From contig NZ_SOCP01000005.1 in NCBI RefSeq assembly GCF_004364325.1, positions 248,001 to 312,000 of the forward strand: 64,000 nucleotides of DNA, read 5' to 3'. Both the position numbers and the translations under genes were made by a program. A model generated the notes under the pieces. That model was not told the origin of the DNA and ran no database searches. It was given only the letters and a program-made list of their open reading frames with translations. Origin of the DNA: Actinophytocola oryzae (GTDB taxonomy: Bacteria; Actinomycetota; Actinomycetes; Mycobacteriales; Pseudonocardiaceae). Positions 52,393 through 61,857 of this stretch are shown here, one piece after another. Position 1 is the first letter of the stretch; each line of letters opens with the position of its first letter.

Positions 52393-53814
52393 GTGACGGT
52401 GACGGAACCGGTGGCGCCCGGTGTCGAGGCCAACGGTGAGCGTCCGCAGCGGAGCCTTAATACGGCTGCCGCGCGGAACCTGGCCACGACGAAGAAGTCC
52501 GTCCCCCAGATGCAGGGCGTGTCGTCACGGTGGCTCCTGAAGATGCTGCCGTGGGTGGAGGTCTCCGGCGGCACCTACCGCGTGAACCGCCGCCTGACCT
52601 ACTCCGTCGGCGACGGACGGGTCACCTTCACCGGCACCGGCAGTGGGATCCGGGTGATTCCCGCCGAGCTCGGTGAGCTGCCACTGCTGCGCGGCTACGT
52701 GGACGACGAGGTGCTCGACGCACTGGCCGCGGGCTTCGAGCAGCGCGAGTTCTCCGCGGGGGACACGATCGTCGAGTTCGGACACCAGTCCAACGAGGCG
52801 TTCCTCATCGCGCACGGCAAGGTCCAGAAGATCGGCCCCGGCCCGTACGGCGACGAGTCCGTGCTGGACACACTGGCCAACGGCGACCACTTCGGCGACG
52901 AGACCCTGATCGACCCGCAGAGCATGTGGGAGTACTCGGTCAAGGCGACCACGGCGTGCACGGTCCTGATGCTGCCGCAGCCCGCGTTCGACGCGGTGCT
53001 CGACCGCTCGGAGACGCTGCAGGCGCAGGTCGAGGCCTTCCGAGCAGGGCTGGGTGCCGAGCAGAACCCGCACGGTGAGGCGGCCATCCAGCTGGCCTCC
53101 GGCCACGTGGGCGAGACGGAGCTGCCCGGCACGTTCGTCGACTACGAGCTCGAGCCGCGCGAGTACGAGCTCTCCGTCGCGCAGACGGTGCTCCGCGTCC
53201 ACACCAGGGTGTCCGACCTCTACAACGAGCCGATGGACCAGGTCGAGCAGCAGCTGCGGCTGACCATCGAGGCCCTGCGCGAACGCCAGGAACACGAGAT
53301 GATCAACAACCCGGACTTCGGGTTGCTGCACAGTGCCGAGCTTTCCCAGCGCCTGCACACCCGCTCGGGTCCGCCGACGCCGGACGACCTCGACGACATG
53401 CTGGCGACGGTGTGGAAGAACCCGGGCTTCTTCCTCGCCCACCCCCGCACGATCGCCGCGTTCGGCCGGGAGTGCAGCCGTCGGGGCGTCTACCCCGACA
53501 CCATCGACGTCAACGGCAACCGCGTGCCCGCGTGGCGCGGCATCCCGATCTTCCCGTGCGGCAAGATCGGCGTCACCGAGCAGCGCACCAGCTCGATCAT
53601 GCTGATGCGTACCGGCGAGGAGAGCCAGGGCGTGATCGGCCTGCACCAGACCGGCATCCCCGACGAGTACCAGCCGGGCCTCTCGGTGCGGTTCATGAAC
53701 ATCAACGAGCAGGCGATCACGTCGTACCTGGTCAGCGCGTACTACTCGTGTGCGGTGCTGGTGCCGGACGCGCTCGCCATCCTGGAGAACGTCGAGCTGG
53801 GACGGGACGGCTGA
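52393..53814 (+). CDS. Family 2B encapsulin shell protein 1 (cNMP-domain insertion)
   Basis: 473 residues. The N-arm and first HK97-like part ([40 protein letters not shown]) precede an inserted cyclic-nucleotide-binding-like domain at about 115-215 ([31 protein letters not shown]), and the rest of the capsid fold follows ([59 protein letters not shown]). This is the domain order of family 2B encapsulins, including the streptomycete EshA protein. The phosphate-binding cassette of the cNMP domain lacks the usual Arg, so ligand binding may differ. It self-assembles to a protein shell. GTG start. Confidence 0.9.
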   Translation: MTVTEPVAPGVEANGERPQRSLNTAAARNLATTKKSVPQMQGVSSRWLLKMLPWVEVSGGTYRVNRRLTYSVGDGRVTFTGTGSGIRVIPAELGELPLLRGYVDDEVLDALAAGFEQREFSAGDTIVEFGHQSNEAFLIAHGKVQKIGPGPYGDESVLDTLANGDHFGDETLIDPQSMWEYSVKATTACTVLMLPQPAFDAVLDRSETLQAQVEAFRAGLGAEQNPHGEAAIQLASGHVGETELPGTFVDYELEPREYELSVAQTVLRVHTRVSDLYNEPMDQVEQQLRLTIEALRERQEHEMINNPDFGLLHSAELSQRLHTRSGPPTPDDLDDMLATVWKNPGFFLAHPRTIAAFGRECSRRGVYPDTIDVNGNRVPAWRGIPIFPCGKIGVTEQRTSSIMLMRTGEESQGVIGLHQTGIPDEYQPGLSVRFMNINEQAITSYLVSAYYSCAVLVPDALAILENVELGRDG

Positions 53815-53817
53815 CCA

Positions 53818-55215
53818 GTGTCCACAGTGGAAACGCTCAGCGTCGAGACGACGGTGCGCAGGAGCCTGTCGACCGAGGCCGCACGCAACCTCACGACGAC
53901 CACCAAGTCGAAGCCGCAGATGCGCGGCATCACCACCCGGTGGCTGCTGAAGATGCTGCCGTGGGTGGACGTCAGGGGCGGCTCGTACCGGGTGAACCGG
54001 CGCCTTTCCTACGCGGTCGGCGACGGCAGGCTCTCGTTCGTCAGCGAGGGCGTCGACATCCGGGTCGTGCCCGCGGAGCTGCGGGAGCTGCCGCTGCTGC
54101 GTGACTTCGAGGACGACGAGGCGCTCACCGCGCTGGCGAACCGCTTCGAGCAGCGGAAGTTCTCGACCGGTGACGTGATCGTCCAGTCGGGACAGCGGCG
54201 TGACAAGCTGTTCCTGCTGGCACACGGCAGGGCGCACAAGATCGCGTCCGGCCGGTATGGCGACGACCAGGTGCTGTCGGTGCTGTCGGACGGTGACCAC
54301 TTCGGCAGCGAGGTGCTGGCAGGCGGCGACGAGGAGTGGGACTTCACCGTCAAGGCCGTCACGCCGTGCACGGTGCTGGTCCTGCCGGGACAGTCGGTCC
54401 AGCAGCTGAACGGCCAGGCCGACGCGCTGCGTGAGCACCTGCGCCAGGCGCTGGCCCGTCCGGTGCAGCCGACGAACAAGGCCGGGGAGGCGGCCATCGA
54501 GCTGGCGTCCGGCCACGCGGGCGAGGCGGACCTGCCCGGCACGTTCGCCGACTACGAGCTCGCGCCGCGCGAGTACGAGCTGGACGTGGCCCAGACACTG
54601 CTGCGGGTGCACACGCGGGTGGCCGACCTCTACAACCACCCGATGAACCAGACCGAGGAGCAGCTGCGACTGACCATCGAGGCCCTGCGCGAACGCCAGG
54701 AGCACGAGATGATCAACAACCCCTCGTTCGGCCTGCTGCACAACGCCGACCTCTCGCAGCGGATCTTCACCAGGTCCGGCCCGCCGACCCCGGACGACCT
54801 CGACGAGCTGCTGTGCAGGCGGCGCAAGTCGCGGTTCTTCCTCGCCCACCCGCGCACGATCGCCGCGTTCCGGCGCGAGTGCACGAAGCGCTCGCTCTAC
54901 CCGGCGAACGTGCCGCTCGAGGGCTCGACCGTCCAGACATGGCGCGGCGTGCCGATCCTGCCGTGCGACAAGATCCCGATCACCGAGCAGAACACGTCGT
55001 CGATCATCGTGGTCCGCACGGGTGTCGAGGACCAGGGCGTGATCGGCCTGCACTCGCTGGACATCGACGACGAGGTCCAGCCGAGCCTGAACGTCCGGTT
55101 CATGGGCATCGACGACCAGGCGATCCTGTCGTACCTGGTCAGCGTGTACTTCTCGGTGGCCGTACTGGTGCCGGACGCGCTCGGTGTCCTGGAGCAAGTC
55201 GAGATCGGGCACTGA
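53818..55215 (+). CDS. Family 2B encapsulin shell protein 2
   Basis: 465 residues, a close paralogue of shell 1 with the same order: N-arm ([20 protein letters not shown]), [20 protein letters not shown], inserted cNMP-like domain ([39 protein letters not shown]) and capsid C-part ([20 protein letters not shown]). Part of the two genes is identical at DNA level (around 53261-53310 and 54671-54720). Its cNMP cassette also lacks the canonical Arg. GTG start 3 bases after shell 1. It presumably co-assembles with shell 1 into a mixed two-component capsid. Carries TCCACAGTGGA at its start (53821). Confidence 0.9.
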   Translation: MSTVETLSVETTVRRSLSTEAARNLTTTTKSKPQMRGITTRWLLKMLPWVDVRGGSYRVNRRLSYAVGDGRLSFVSEGVDIRVVPAELRELPLLRDFEDDEALTALANRFEQRKFSTGDVIVQSGQRRDKLFLLAHGRAHKIASGRYGDDQVLSVLSDGDHFGSEVLAGGDEEWDFTVKAVTPCTVLVLPGQSVQQLNGQADALREHLRQALARPVQPTNKAGEAAIELASGHAGEADLPGTFADYELAPREYELDVAQTLLRVHTRVADLYNHPMNQTEEQLRLTIEALRERQEHEMINNPSFGLLHNADLSQRIFTRSGPPTPDDLDELLCRRRKSRFFLAHPRTIAAFRRECTKRSLYPANVPLEGSTVQTWRGVPILPCDKIPITEQNTSSIIVVRTGVEDQGVIGLHSLDIDDEVQPSLNVRFMGIDDQAILSYLVSVYFSVAVLVPDALGVLEQVEIGH

Positions 55216-55216
55216 C

Positions 55217-56251
55217 GTGGTGGCCCCGGGGCGGGTGGTCAGCACCGAACAGACGCTCGCGTGGAGCAGGGAGCTGGCCGAGCCCGCGCTGCGCACGGCG
55301 GTCGGCACGCTGCCCGTGTCCATGCGCAGGATCGCCGGCTACCACCTCGGCTGGTGGGACCGGCACGGCACCCACGTGCCGAGCGGCGGGAGCGGCAAGG
55401 CACTGCGCCCGACGTTGGTCCTGCTGTCGTCGGCGGCCGTCGGGGGGACTCCGCGCGACGCGGTCCCCGCGGCGGTCGCGGTCGAGCTGGTGCACAACTT
55501 CTCGCTGCTGCACGACGACGTCATGGACGGTGACCTGACCCGCAGGCACCGCCCGACGGCGTGGAGCGTCTTCGGGATCGGCTCGGCGATCCTGGCGGGC
55601 GACGCGTTGCTGACGCTGGCTCTCGACGTGCTGGCGGCCAGCAGCCATCCGGCGGCGGGCGCGGCGATGCGCACGCTGAGCGCGGCGGTGCAGGACCTGG
55701 TCGAGGGCCAGTGCACGGACATGGACTTCGAGCAGAGGTCCACTGTGGACATCCTCGAGTGCGAGAACATGGTGGCGGGCAAGACGGCCGCGCTCATCGG
55801 CGCGTCGTGTGCGCTCGGCGCCATGTTCGGCCAGGCCTCGCAGGACCGGGTCGGGCACCTCCGGGCGTTCGGTGAACAGCTCGGTCTCGCGTTCCAGCAC
55901 GTCGACGATCTGCTCGGCATCTGGGGCAGGCCGGAGACGACGGGCAAACCGGTGTTCTCGGACCTCCGCAACCGCAAGAAGTCGCTGCCGGTGGTGGCGG
56001 CACTCGCCTCGGACAGTCCCGCGGGCCGCGAGCTCGCGGGACTGTACGCCAGGACCGCGCCGCTGACCGACGACGAGCTGCCACACGTGGCCGACCTGGT
56101 CGAACGGGCAGGCGGCCGCGAGTGGAGCCGGTCGCAGGCCGACGACCTCATGGCACGCGCGGTGGCCCGGCTCGACGAGCTCGGCCAGGCGAACCCGGTG
56201 GCGGCCGAGCTGACCGACATGGCCCGTCGCCTCACGCGCCGCGACCACTGA
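55217..56251 (+). CDS. Polyprenyl diphosphate synthase, likely encapsulin cargo
   Basis: 344 residues, isoprenoid trans-prenyltransferase. First Asp-rich motif DDVMD at 100-104 ([16 protein letters not shown]), second DDLLG at 230-234 ([10 protein letters not shown]); Lys/Arg contacts in GKALRPTLV and [13 protein letters not shown]. It makes a geranyl-, farnesyl- or longer prenyl diphosphate. Families of this type are the known cargo of family 2B encapsulins. The N-terminal extension is only about 40 residues ([16 protein letters not shown]...), shorter than the disordered targeting arms I recall in such cargo. GTG start one base after the shell 2 stop. Confidence 0.92.
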   Translation: MVAPGRVVSTEQTLAWSRELAEPALRTAVGTLPVSMRRIAGYHLGWWDRHGTHVPSGGSGKALRPTLVLLSSAAVGGTPRDAVPAAVAVELVHNFSLLHDDVMDGDLTRRHRPTAWSVFGIGSAILAGDALLTLALDVLAASSHPAAGAAMRTLSAAVQDLVEGQCTDMDFEQRSTVDILECENMVAGKTAALIGASCALGAMFGQASQDRVGHLRAFGEQLGLAFQHVDDLLGIWGRPETTGKPVFSDLRNRKKSLPVVAALASDSPAGRELAGLYARTAPLTDDELPHVADLVERAGGREWSRSQADDLMARAVARLDELGQANPVAAELTDMARRLTRRDH

Positions 56252-56279
56252 CCGATCCCCTCTCGACAGGACACACGCC

Positions 56280-57215
56280 ATGCCCCTCCCGGTTCCGCAC
56301 ACGGTTCTGCTCGCCGCACCCCGGTCGTTCTGCGCCGGGGTGGAGCGGGCGATCGAGATCGTCGACCAGGCGCTGGAGCAGCGTGGGCGTCCGGTGTACG
56401 TGCGCAAGCAGATCGTGCACAACGCACACGTGGTCGCCGACCTCGAGGCGAAGGGCGCGGTGTTCGTCGAGGAGCTCGACGAGGTGCCGTCCGGCGCGAC
56501 GGTCGTGTTCTCCGCACACGGGGTCTCGCCCGCGGTTCGCGCCGAGGCCGACCAGCGGGCGCTGTCGGTGATCGACGCGACGTGCCCGCTGGTCGCCAAG
56601 GTGCACACGGAGGTCCGCCGCTTCGCCGCCAGGGGTGACACCGTCCTCCTCGTCGGCCACGCGGGCCACGAGGAGGTGGACGGCACCCTCGGCGAGGCGC
56701 CGGAGGACATCATCCTGGTCGAGGACGTCGCGGCGGCGAGGACCGTGACCATCCCCGACCCGGAACGGGTGTCCTACCTGACGCAGACGACGCTGGCGGT
56801 CGACGAGACAGCCGAGATCGTCGCCGTGCTGCGCTCGCGTTTCCCCGCGCTGCGAGGCCCGGCCTCCGACGACATCTGTTACGCGACGACGAACCGCCAG
56901 CACGCACTGTCCGCTGTGGCCACCGACGCGGACCTCGTGCTGGTGGTCGGCTCGTCGAACTCGTCCAACTCGGTCCGGCTCGTGGAGCTGGCGAAACGGG
57001 CGGGCACGCCCGCGTACCTGATCGACGACGCGAGCGAGATCCGGCCGGAGTGGCTGACCGGGGTCCGCACGGTCGGGCTGACGGCAGGCGCCTCGGCGCC
57101 GCCGGGGCTGGTCGACGAGGTGGTCGCCGCGCTCGGTCCGGTCACCGTGCTGGAGCGGGAGTTCACGACGGAGTCGATCCGCTTCACCCTGCCCGCCGCC
57201 GTACGACCGTCCTGA
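56280..57215 (+). CDS. ispH: 4-hydroxy-3-methylbut-2-enyl diphosphate reductase
   Basis: 311 residues, the last enzyme of the MEP pathway, making IPP and DMAPP from HMBPP with a [4Fe-4S] cluster. The three cluster cysteines are Cys18 ([11 protein letters not shown]), Cys102 ([11 protein letters not shown]) and Cys200 ([10 protein letters not shown]); FSAHGVSP and [13 protein letters not shown] hold substrate-binding residues. It starts 28 bases after the prenyl synthase, so substrates for it are made from the same transcript. The chromosomal housekeeping ispH is usually elsewhere, so this is probably an extra copy. Confidence 0.94.
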   Translation: MPLPVPHTVLLAAPRSFCAGVERAIEIVDQALEQRGRPVYVRKQIVHNAHVVADLEAKGAVFVEELDEVPSGATVVFSAHGVSPAVRAEADQRALSVIDATCPLVAKVHTEVRRFAARGDTVLLVGHAGHEEVDGTLGEAPEDIILVEDVAAARTVTIPDPERVSYLTQTTLAVDETAEIVAVLRSRFPALRGPASDDICYATTNRQHALSAVATDADLVLVVGSSNSSNSVRLVELAKRAGTPAYLIDDASEIRPEWLTGVRTVGLTAGASAPPGLVDEVVAALGPVTVLEREFTTESIRFTLPAAVRPS

Positions 57216-57261
57216 CCTACAGCGACCGTCCCCGATCGACTGACATGAAACGGAACTGGAA

Positions 57262-58005
57262 ATGAACCTGTACGTCACGGGCCTGCTGTGGGTCGTCGGC
57301 GTCGCCGTGGCAGCGGGCTTCCTGGCCCACGTGGTCCGCCGGTGGGGCTCCGTCGAGAACAACGACGCGGCGGGCCAGGTGTTCACCCTGGTGGGCGGTC
57401 TGCAGGCGGTGATGCTCGCGTTCGTCCTGATCTCGCTGTTCGACGCGACCTCGACCGCGGAGAGCGACTCCTACCGCGAGGCGGACAGCCTGGTGGCCGC
57501 GGTGTGGGCGGCGGACGCGCTGCCGACGTCGGCGGCGGTGGCGACACAGGCGAAGACCTACGCACACGAGGTCGTGAACCAGGAGTGGCCGAAGATGGCC
57601 CAGGGCCTGCCGGTGGACGACCAGGGCTGGAACACACTGGAGAAGCTCCGGGCCGAGGTGGTGAGCTCCCCAGCGGCGGACGAGTGGTCGAGCCGCCAGA
57701 AGGCCGAGGCGGCCGACCAGCTGTGGCAGGTCTACCAGGCCCGCCAGGACAGGCTGAACGCCGCGTCCAGTGACGGCGTGAACTCGGTGGTGTGGTTCGC
57801 GCTGGTGGCGGGCGCGGTCATGGCGGTCGCGCTGCCGATCCTGTTCGGCGGACCGAAACCGGCCACGCACATCTTCATCGTCTCGATCCTGGCGGCGACC
57901 ATGACGCTGCTGTTGTTCGCGACACAGCAGCTGCACAACCCCTACGGCGGCGGCGCCCAGGTGGATGCCGGTGCCTTCGAAGCGGCACTGGCACGGCTGA
58001 CATGA
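57262..58005 (+). CDS. DUF4239 (bestrophin-like) membrane protein
   Basis: 247 residues with four predicted helices: two N-terminal (LLWVVGVAVAAGFLAHVV, GLQAVMLAFVLISLFDATS) and two C-terminal (WFALVAGAVMAVALPILFGG, FIVSILAATMTLLLFATQQL), around a soluble middle. DUF4239 proteins look bestrophin/anion-channel-like; function is uncertain. Starts 46 bases after ispH and could belong to the same transcript. Overlaps the next gene by 4 bases (ATGA). Confidence 0.82.
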   Translation: MNLYVTGLLWVVGVAVAAGFLAHVVRRWGSVENNDAAGQVFTLVGGLQAVMLAFVLISLFDATSTAESDSYREADSLVAAVWAADALPTSAAVATQAKTYAHEVVNQEWPKMAQGLPVDDQGWNTLEKLRAEVVSSPAADEWSSRQKAEAADQLWQVYQARQDRLNAASSDGVNSVVWFALVAGAVMAVALPILFGGPKPATHIFIVSILAATMTLLLFATQQLHNPYGGGAQVDAGAFEAALARLT

Positions 58006-58424
58006 CCTGCTTCATCGAGGTACACGTGGTGAACATGTTCGTCAGCGCGACGATGTGCTTCCTCCCGTCCCCCGAACCCGCCCCGCCACCGCCTGCCCCA
58101 TCGGTGACGACGACGGTCCCGCTACCACCGCCACCCGCTGCGCCTCCGACATCTCTCGCACCCCGGCCCGAGCCACCGGTCCGCCAGGCCCCCGCCCCGG
58201 TAGTCGTGACGACGGTGCCACCCCCACCTCCCCCGGCAGCACCCACGCCTCCGCCGCCGACGACGACCACCACGAAGAAACGCATCCGGTTCGACGACAC
58301 GCCGGTCGCGGAGCCGGTCGGCACCGGCCAGTCGACCGAGGAGAAACGCCGCTGGGCCGTGACGATCCTGGTGCTCGTGACGGCGGCGGGCGCGGCAGCC
58401 ACGAGAGCCGCACGACGCCGCTGA
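58002..58424 (+). CDS. Proline-rich protein with C-terminal membrane helix
   Basis: 140 residues. A short N-terminus (MTCFIEVHVVNMFVSATMCF) is followed by about 75 Pro/Thr-rich residues (PPPPAPSVTTTVPLPPPP and similar) and a C-terminal basic/hydrophobic segment (RRWAVTILVLVTAAGAAATR). Low complexity makes homology useless. Coupled to the DUF4239 gene by ATGA, so real despite its composition; a membrane-anchored spacer or wall-associated protein is plausible. Confidence 0.65.
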   Translation: MTCFIEVHVVNMFVSATMCFLPSPEPAPPPPAPSVTTTVPLPPPPAAPPTSLAPRPEPPVRQAPAPVVVTTVPPPPPPAAPTPPPPTTTTTKKRIRFDDTPVAEPVGTGQSTEEKRRWAVTILVLVTAAGAAATRAARRR

Positions 58425-58428
58425 CCGG

Positions 58429-59322
58429 TCAGCGCAGCCAGATCGGGTTGCTCCACGCCCGGCCGCCTGCCTTGTCGACGACCGTCACCCTGAAGTAGCT
58501 GTCCTTGAACATCGTGATCGGCAGGGTCACCTCGGTCAGGTCCTCCCCCGCCTCGAGCTGCTTGCCGGGAACGCCGCCCGTGAGCAGAACCCGGGTCGCG
58601 GGCGAGCACTGGACCGTGACCTCACCGTTCATCGTCGAGACGTCGTAGAGGGTCGGGCCGGTGCTCGAGTAGTAGTCACCAGCCTTCAACGCCTTCAGCA
58701 GCGACCTCGGCTCGAGTGAACGAGCGCGGACCTGCACCCACGCCGTGCAGCCCGGCGGGTCCTGCGGCTGGAAGTGGGCGTCGTCGGCGGCATAGGCCGT
58801 CAGGCGGTGCCCCCTGGCCACCAGCACGTCGAACAGGTGCCAGCTGTCGCCCCTGTCCTCCCACGCGGACACCGCGTTGTAGACCTCCACGGCGTGGGCC
58901 GCGTCGAGGGTCTGGGCGTCCGCGAGGGTCAGCAGCGACGCGGACGGGTGCGCCATGCCGATGAAGGCACCCGCGCGACGGGCCCGGCGGGCGAGCAGCG
59001 GACCGGTCTCGCCACGGTCGGACGGCGGGAAGTCCGAAGGGAGGCCGACGGCCAGGATGTGCCACTCCGACGAGGACGACGCCCTCGGCGCGTGCAGCTC
59101 CGCGCCGAGCAACGTCGTGAAGTCCTCGCTGCGCAACGGACGCGTGTCCGTCAGCGGGAAGCCGTACTCCGCCCGGTAGTGGTCCGTGATCGAGACGAAG
59201 TCGTAGCCCGCCGCACGGTAGGCGTCCACGGTGTCCGAAGGGGACAGTGCGCCGTCCGACATCGTGGTGTGGGTGTGGAGGTTGCCGCGCCAGAAGCGGC
59301 CGGGGGAGTCGAACGCGGTCAT
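58429..59322 (-). CDS. PHP-domain phosphoesterase-like protein
   Basis: 297 residues. The PHP metal motifs are visible: NLHTHTTMSDGALSP (HxH), VSITDH, and AELHAP plus MAHPSASLL and AYAADDAHFQP. The remainder is a beta-rich C-terminal domain (EVTLPITMFKDSYFRVTVVD). PHP proteins bind metals and hydrolyse phosphoesters or act in metabolism. Overlaps the glycosidase stop (ATGA, 59319-59322), so co-translated at the end of the uptake operon. Confidence 0.88.
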   Translation of the reverse strand: MTAFDSPGRFWRGNLHTHTTMSDGALSPSDTVDAYRAAGYDFVSITDHYRAEYGFPLTDTRPLRSEDFTTLLGAELHAPRASSSSEWHILAVGLPSDFPPSDRGETGPLLARRARRAGAFIGMAHPSASLLTLADAQTLDAAHAVEVYNAVSAWEDRGDSWHLFDVLVARGHRLTAYAADDAHFQPQDPPGCTAWVQVRARSLEPRSLLKALKAGDYYSSTGPTLYDVSTMNGEVTVQCSPATRVLLTGGVPGKQLEAGEDLTEVTLPITMFKDSYFRVTVVDKAGGRAWSNPIWLR

Positions 59323-60653
59323 GATGTGTGTAACCAGTCCAGTACTACCGTTGCCGTCCAGGATTGTTGACGTGAACCGAGCGGCTCGCCCGTCAGCGGG
59401 TGGTAGTACTCCGCGAACGAACCGTCGGCCGCGAGGCGAAGGCACTCGGTGCGCAGGTGCTCCGCCTCGGACTTCCAGCCGTGCTCCTCGAAGGCCCAGC
59501 CGAACAGCCACGCGATCACCGGCCACACCGGGCCACGCCAGTACTCCCTCGGCCGGAAGCCCACGTCGTTGGGGGACACCGACGGCGGGATCGCCGCGAA
59601 CAGCCCCGGGTGGCCCGCCCAGTCGGGGCCGCACAGCATGGCGAGCTGCGACTTCTCCTCGCCGACCGGCAGCCCGCCGCACAGCAGCGGCGCGAAGCCC
59701 GCGATCGTCGAGGTCGACAGCCAGCGGTCGCCACGCAGGTCCCGGTCGCGGGCCAGGCCGGTCAGGGGGTCGTAGGACGTGGCCACTGCGGCACGGGACC
59801 GCCGCGCCCAGCCACGCAGCTGCTTGATCTGCCACGCGGGCTGGTCGCTCTCCTCGCCGAGCGTCGCGAGGACCTCGCTCGCCAGCGCGAACAGCGCCGT
59901 CACGAACACGTCCCCGACCAGGAAGCTCGAGTCGCGCACCACGGCGTCCGCGTCGTAGCGGACCTTGCGCATCTCCTCGATCAGCCACAGGTAGCGGTCG
60001 TACTCGACGTCGCTCGGGCGTTCCGCGTCCTCGGCCACCAGGCCGCGGTCGAGGCGGACGTACGGCGGGAGGTCCGGGCCGGGGAACACCTCTGAGTACG
60101 GCAGGTCCCAGCGCGGCGAGTTGTCCATGCCGGACTCCCAGCCGTGCACGATGGCCAGCATGCCGGTGGCGAGCGGGTCCCGGTGGCGTACCAGCCACTC
60201 GTGCCAGCGGTACAGCCGCGGCCACGCGAACGTCAGCAGGTCGTAGGCGACCGCGCGCTCACCCTGCGAGCGGGCGATGTCCACGATGCGGCGCAACGCG
60301 ATCGCGTGCACGGGTGGCTGGCAGATACCCGAGGTGCGCGGTGCGTTCGGCGCGTCCGGGTTCAGCTCGGCGGCGCCCCACCGCTCCGGGCCGGGGAAGT
60401 AACCCGCGCCCTCCGAGAACACGATGTGGGGGATCATGCCGTTGCGCCACTGCGCCGACAGCAGTGTGCGCAGCTCCTGCGCGGCGCGGGCGGCCGACAG
60501 GTGCGCGAGTCCGATGGAGATGAACGCCGTGTCCCAGCTCCACATGTGCGGGTACAGCCGGGGTGCGGCCGTGATCATCGTACCGATGTCGTTGCCCGAA
60601 AGTGTCCACGCCGCGCTCGCCGCCAGCTGGACAGGTCCCAAGCTCGTTCTCAC
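59319..60653 (-). CDS. GH63-like glycosidase (MGH-type)
   Basis: 444 residues with an (alpha/alpha)6-barrel: PHMWSWDTAFISIGLAH near residue 36 holds the first catalytic Asp, GMDNSPRWD, then REYWRGPVWPVIAWLFGWAF, and the C-terminal AEYYHPLTGEPLGSRQQSWTA with the catalytic Glu of the mannosyl/glucosylglycerate hydrolase group. No signal peptide, so it works on imported sugar. GTG start. Its place behind ABC transporter genes suggests release of glucose or mannose from a small solute, but the substrate is not proven. Confidence 0.82.
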   Translation of the reverse strand: MRTSLGPVQLAASAAWTLSGNDIGTMITAAPRLYPHMWSWDTAFISIGLAHLSAARAAQELRTLLSAQWRNGMIPHIVFSEGAGYFPGPERWGAAELNPDAPNAPRTSGICQPPVHAIALRRIVDIARSQGERAVAYDLLTFAWPRLYRWHEWLVRHRDPLATGMLAIVHGWESGMDNSPRWDLPYSEVFPGPDLPPYVRLDRGLVAEDAERPSDVEYDRYLWLIEEMRKVRYDADAVVRDSSFLVGDVFVTALFALASEVLATLGEESDQPAWQIKQLRGWARRSRAAVATSYDPLTGLARDRDLRGDRWLSTSTIAGFAPLLCGGLPVGEEKSQLAMLCGPDWAGHPGLFAAIPPSVSPNDVGFRPREYWRGPVWPVIAWLFGWAFEEHGWKSEAEHLRTECLRLAADGSFAEYYHPLTGEPLGSRQQSWTATVVLDWLHTS

Positions 60654-60768
60654 GATGGCTCCTCACCCGCTCCGTGCCGCCGGAACGCTCCGCAGGCTCC
60701 GCTACACCGGCGGCCTGCGCGGGTTCGGCGCCATCCCGAGTACCGATGGTTCGCTCCGTGAACTCCGC

Positions 60769-61857
60769 TCACCTGACCTCCAGCAGCAACTGTGTTTCCG
60801 GGTCGTACCAGCGGGTCTGGGTCGGCGTCACCCTCAACTCGTCGCCGGGTGACGCCTGGAAACCTGGTGGCGCGGACACTTTCACCCGCTGTCCACTCAG
60901 CACGGTGGTCAGCAGCACCGACGAGCCGAGTGGCTCGTACACCTCCACCGTGCAGGTCAGGGCACCGTCGGACGGCTCGTCCGCGCCCAGCACCCGCAGC
61001 GACTCGGCCCGCACCCCGAGGTTCAGCGACCGGTCCCGGTACGACGACAGGGCCTCCGGCACCGGCACCCACTGGTCACCCAGCTCCAACGCCAGCCCGT
61101 GGCCGTTCGCGGACACCGTGCCGGACAGGAAGTTCATCGGCGGGCTGCCGAGGAAACCGCCGACGAACTCGGTCGCCGGGTTGTCGTAGACGTCCGTCGG
61201 GCTGTCGCATTGGGTCACGCGACCCTCCCTCATCACCGCGACGCGGTCGCCGAGCGACAGCGCCTCGACCTGGTCGTGGGTCACGTAGATCGTGGTCAGC
61301 CCCAGCTCGCCGACCAGCTTCTTCAGGTCGGCGCGGAACGACAGCCGCAGCAGGGCGTCCAGGTTGGACAGTGGCTCGTCCATCAGCAGGACGTCCGACT
61401 CCACCACGATCGCCCGCGCGACCGCGACGCGCTGGCGCTGCCCGCCGGAGAGCTTCGCCGGGTAGCGGTCCAGGTAGTCGGTCAGCTCCAGGATCTCCGC
61501 CGCCCACTCGACCTTGCGGCGGATCTCGTCGGCGGCCACGCCGCGGACCTTCAGGCCGAAGCCGATGTTGTCGCGGACCCTCTTGTGCGGGAACACCGCG
61601 TACGACTGGAACACCATGGACAGGTTGCGCCGCCTGGGCTCCAGGTACGTCACGTCCCGGCCGCCGATCACGACCTGGCCGGAGTCCGGCAACTCGAGGC
61701 CGGCGACGGCACGCAGCAACGTGGTCTTGCCGCAGCCGGACGGGCCGAGCAGCACCATGAACTCGCCGTCCGCGATGGACAGCGAGACGTCGTCGGTCGC
61801 CCTGGCCTTCGCGCCGGGGTAGGTCTTGACCAGTGAACGCAACTCGACCTCAGCCAC
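60769..61857 (-). CDS. Carbohydrate ABC transporter ATPase (UgpC/MsmK-like)
   Basis: 362 residues. N-terminal ATPase with Walker A GPSGCGKTTLL, signature LSGGQRQRVAVARAI, Walker B LLMDEPLSNLD and VTHDQVEALSLGDR; C-terminal TOBE/OB regulatory domain (LNLGVRAESLRVLG). Hydrolyses ATP for sugar import with the two permeases. Its GTG start overlaps the permease stop by 8 bases; a 115-base spacer separates it from the downstream glycosidase. Confidence 0.93.
   Translation of the reverse strand: MAEVELRSLVKTYPGAKARATDDVSLSIADGEFMVLLGPSGCGKTTLLRAVAGLELPDSGQVVIGGRDVTYLEPRRRNLSMVFQSYAVFPHKRVRDNIGFGLKVRGVAADEIRRKVEWAAEILELTDYLDRYPAKLSGGQRQRVAVARAIVVESDVLLMDEPLSNLDALLRLSFRADLKKLVGELGLTTIYVTHDQVEALSLGDRVAVMREGRVTQCDSPTDVYDNPATEFVGGFLGSPPMNFLSGTVSANGHGLALELGDQWVPVPEALSSYRDRSLNLGVRAESLRVLGADEPSDGALTCTVEVYEPLGSSVLLTTVLSGQRVKVSAPPGFQASPGDELRVTPTQTRWYDPETQLLLEVR

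Noticed and set aside
60654..60768. Hidden small gene between the ABC ATPase and the glycosidase
   Set aside because: No frame with a start and ribosome site; the spacer carries GAGCGGA/GAGCGAA words similar in style to the cox leader repeat.
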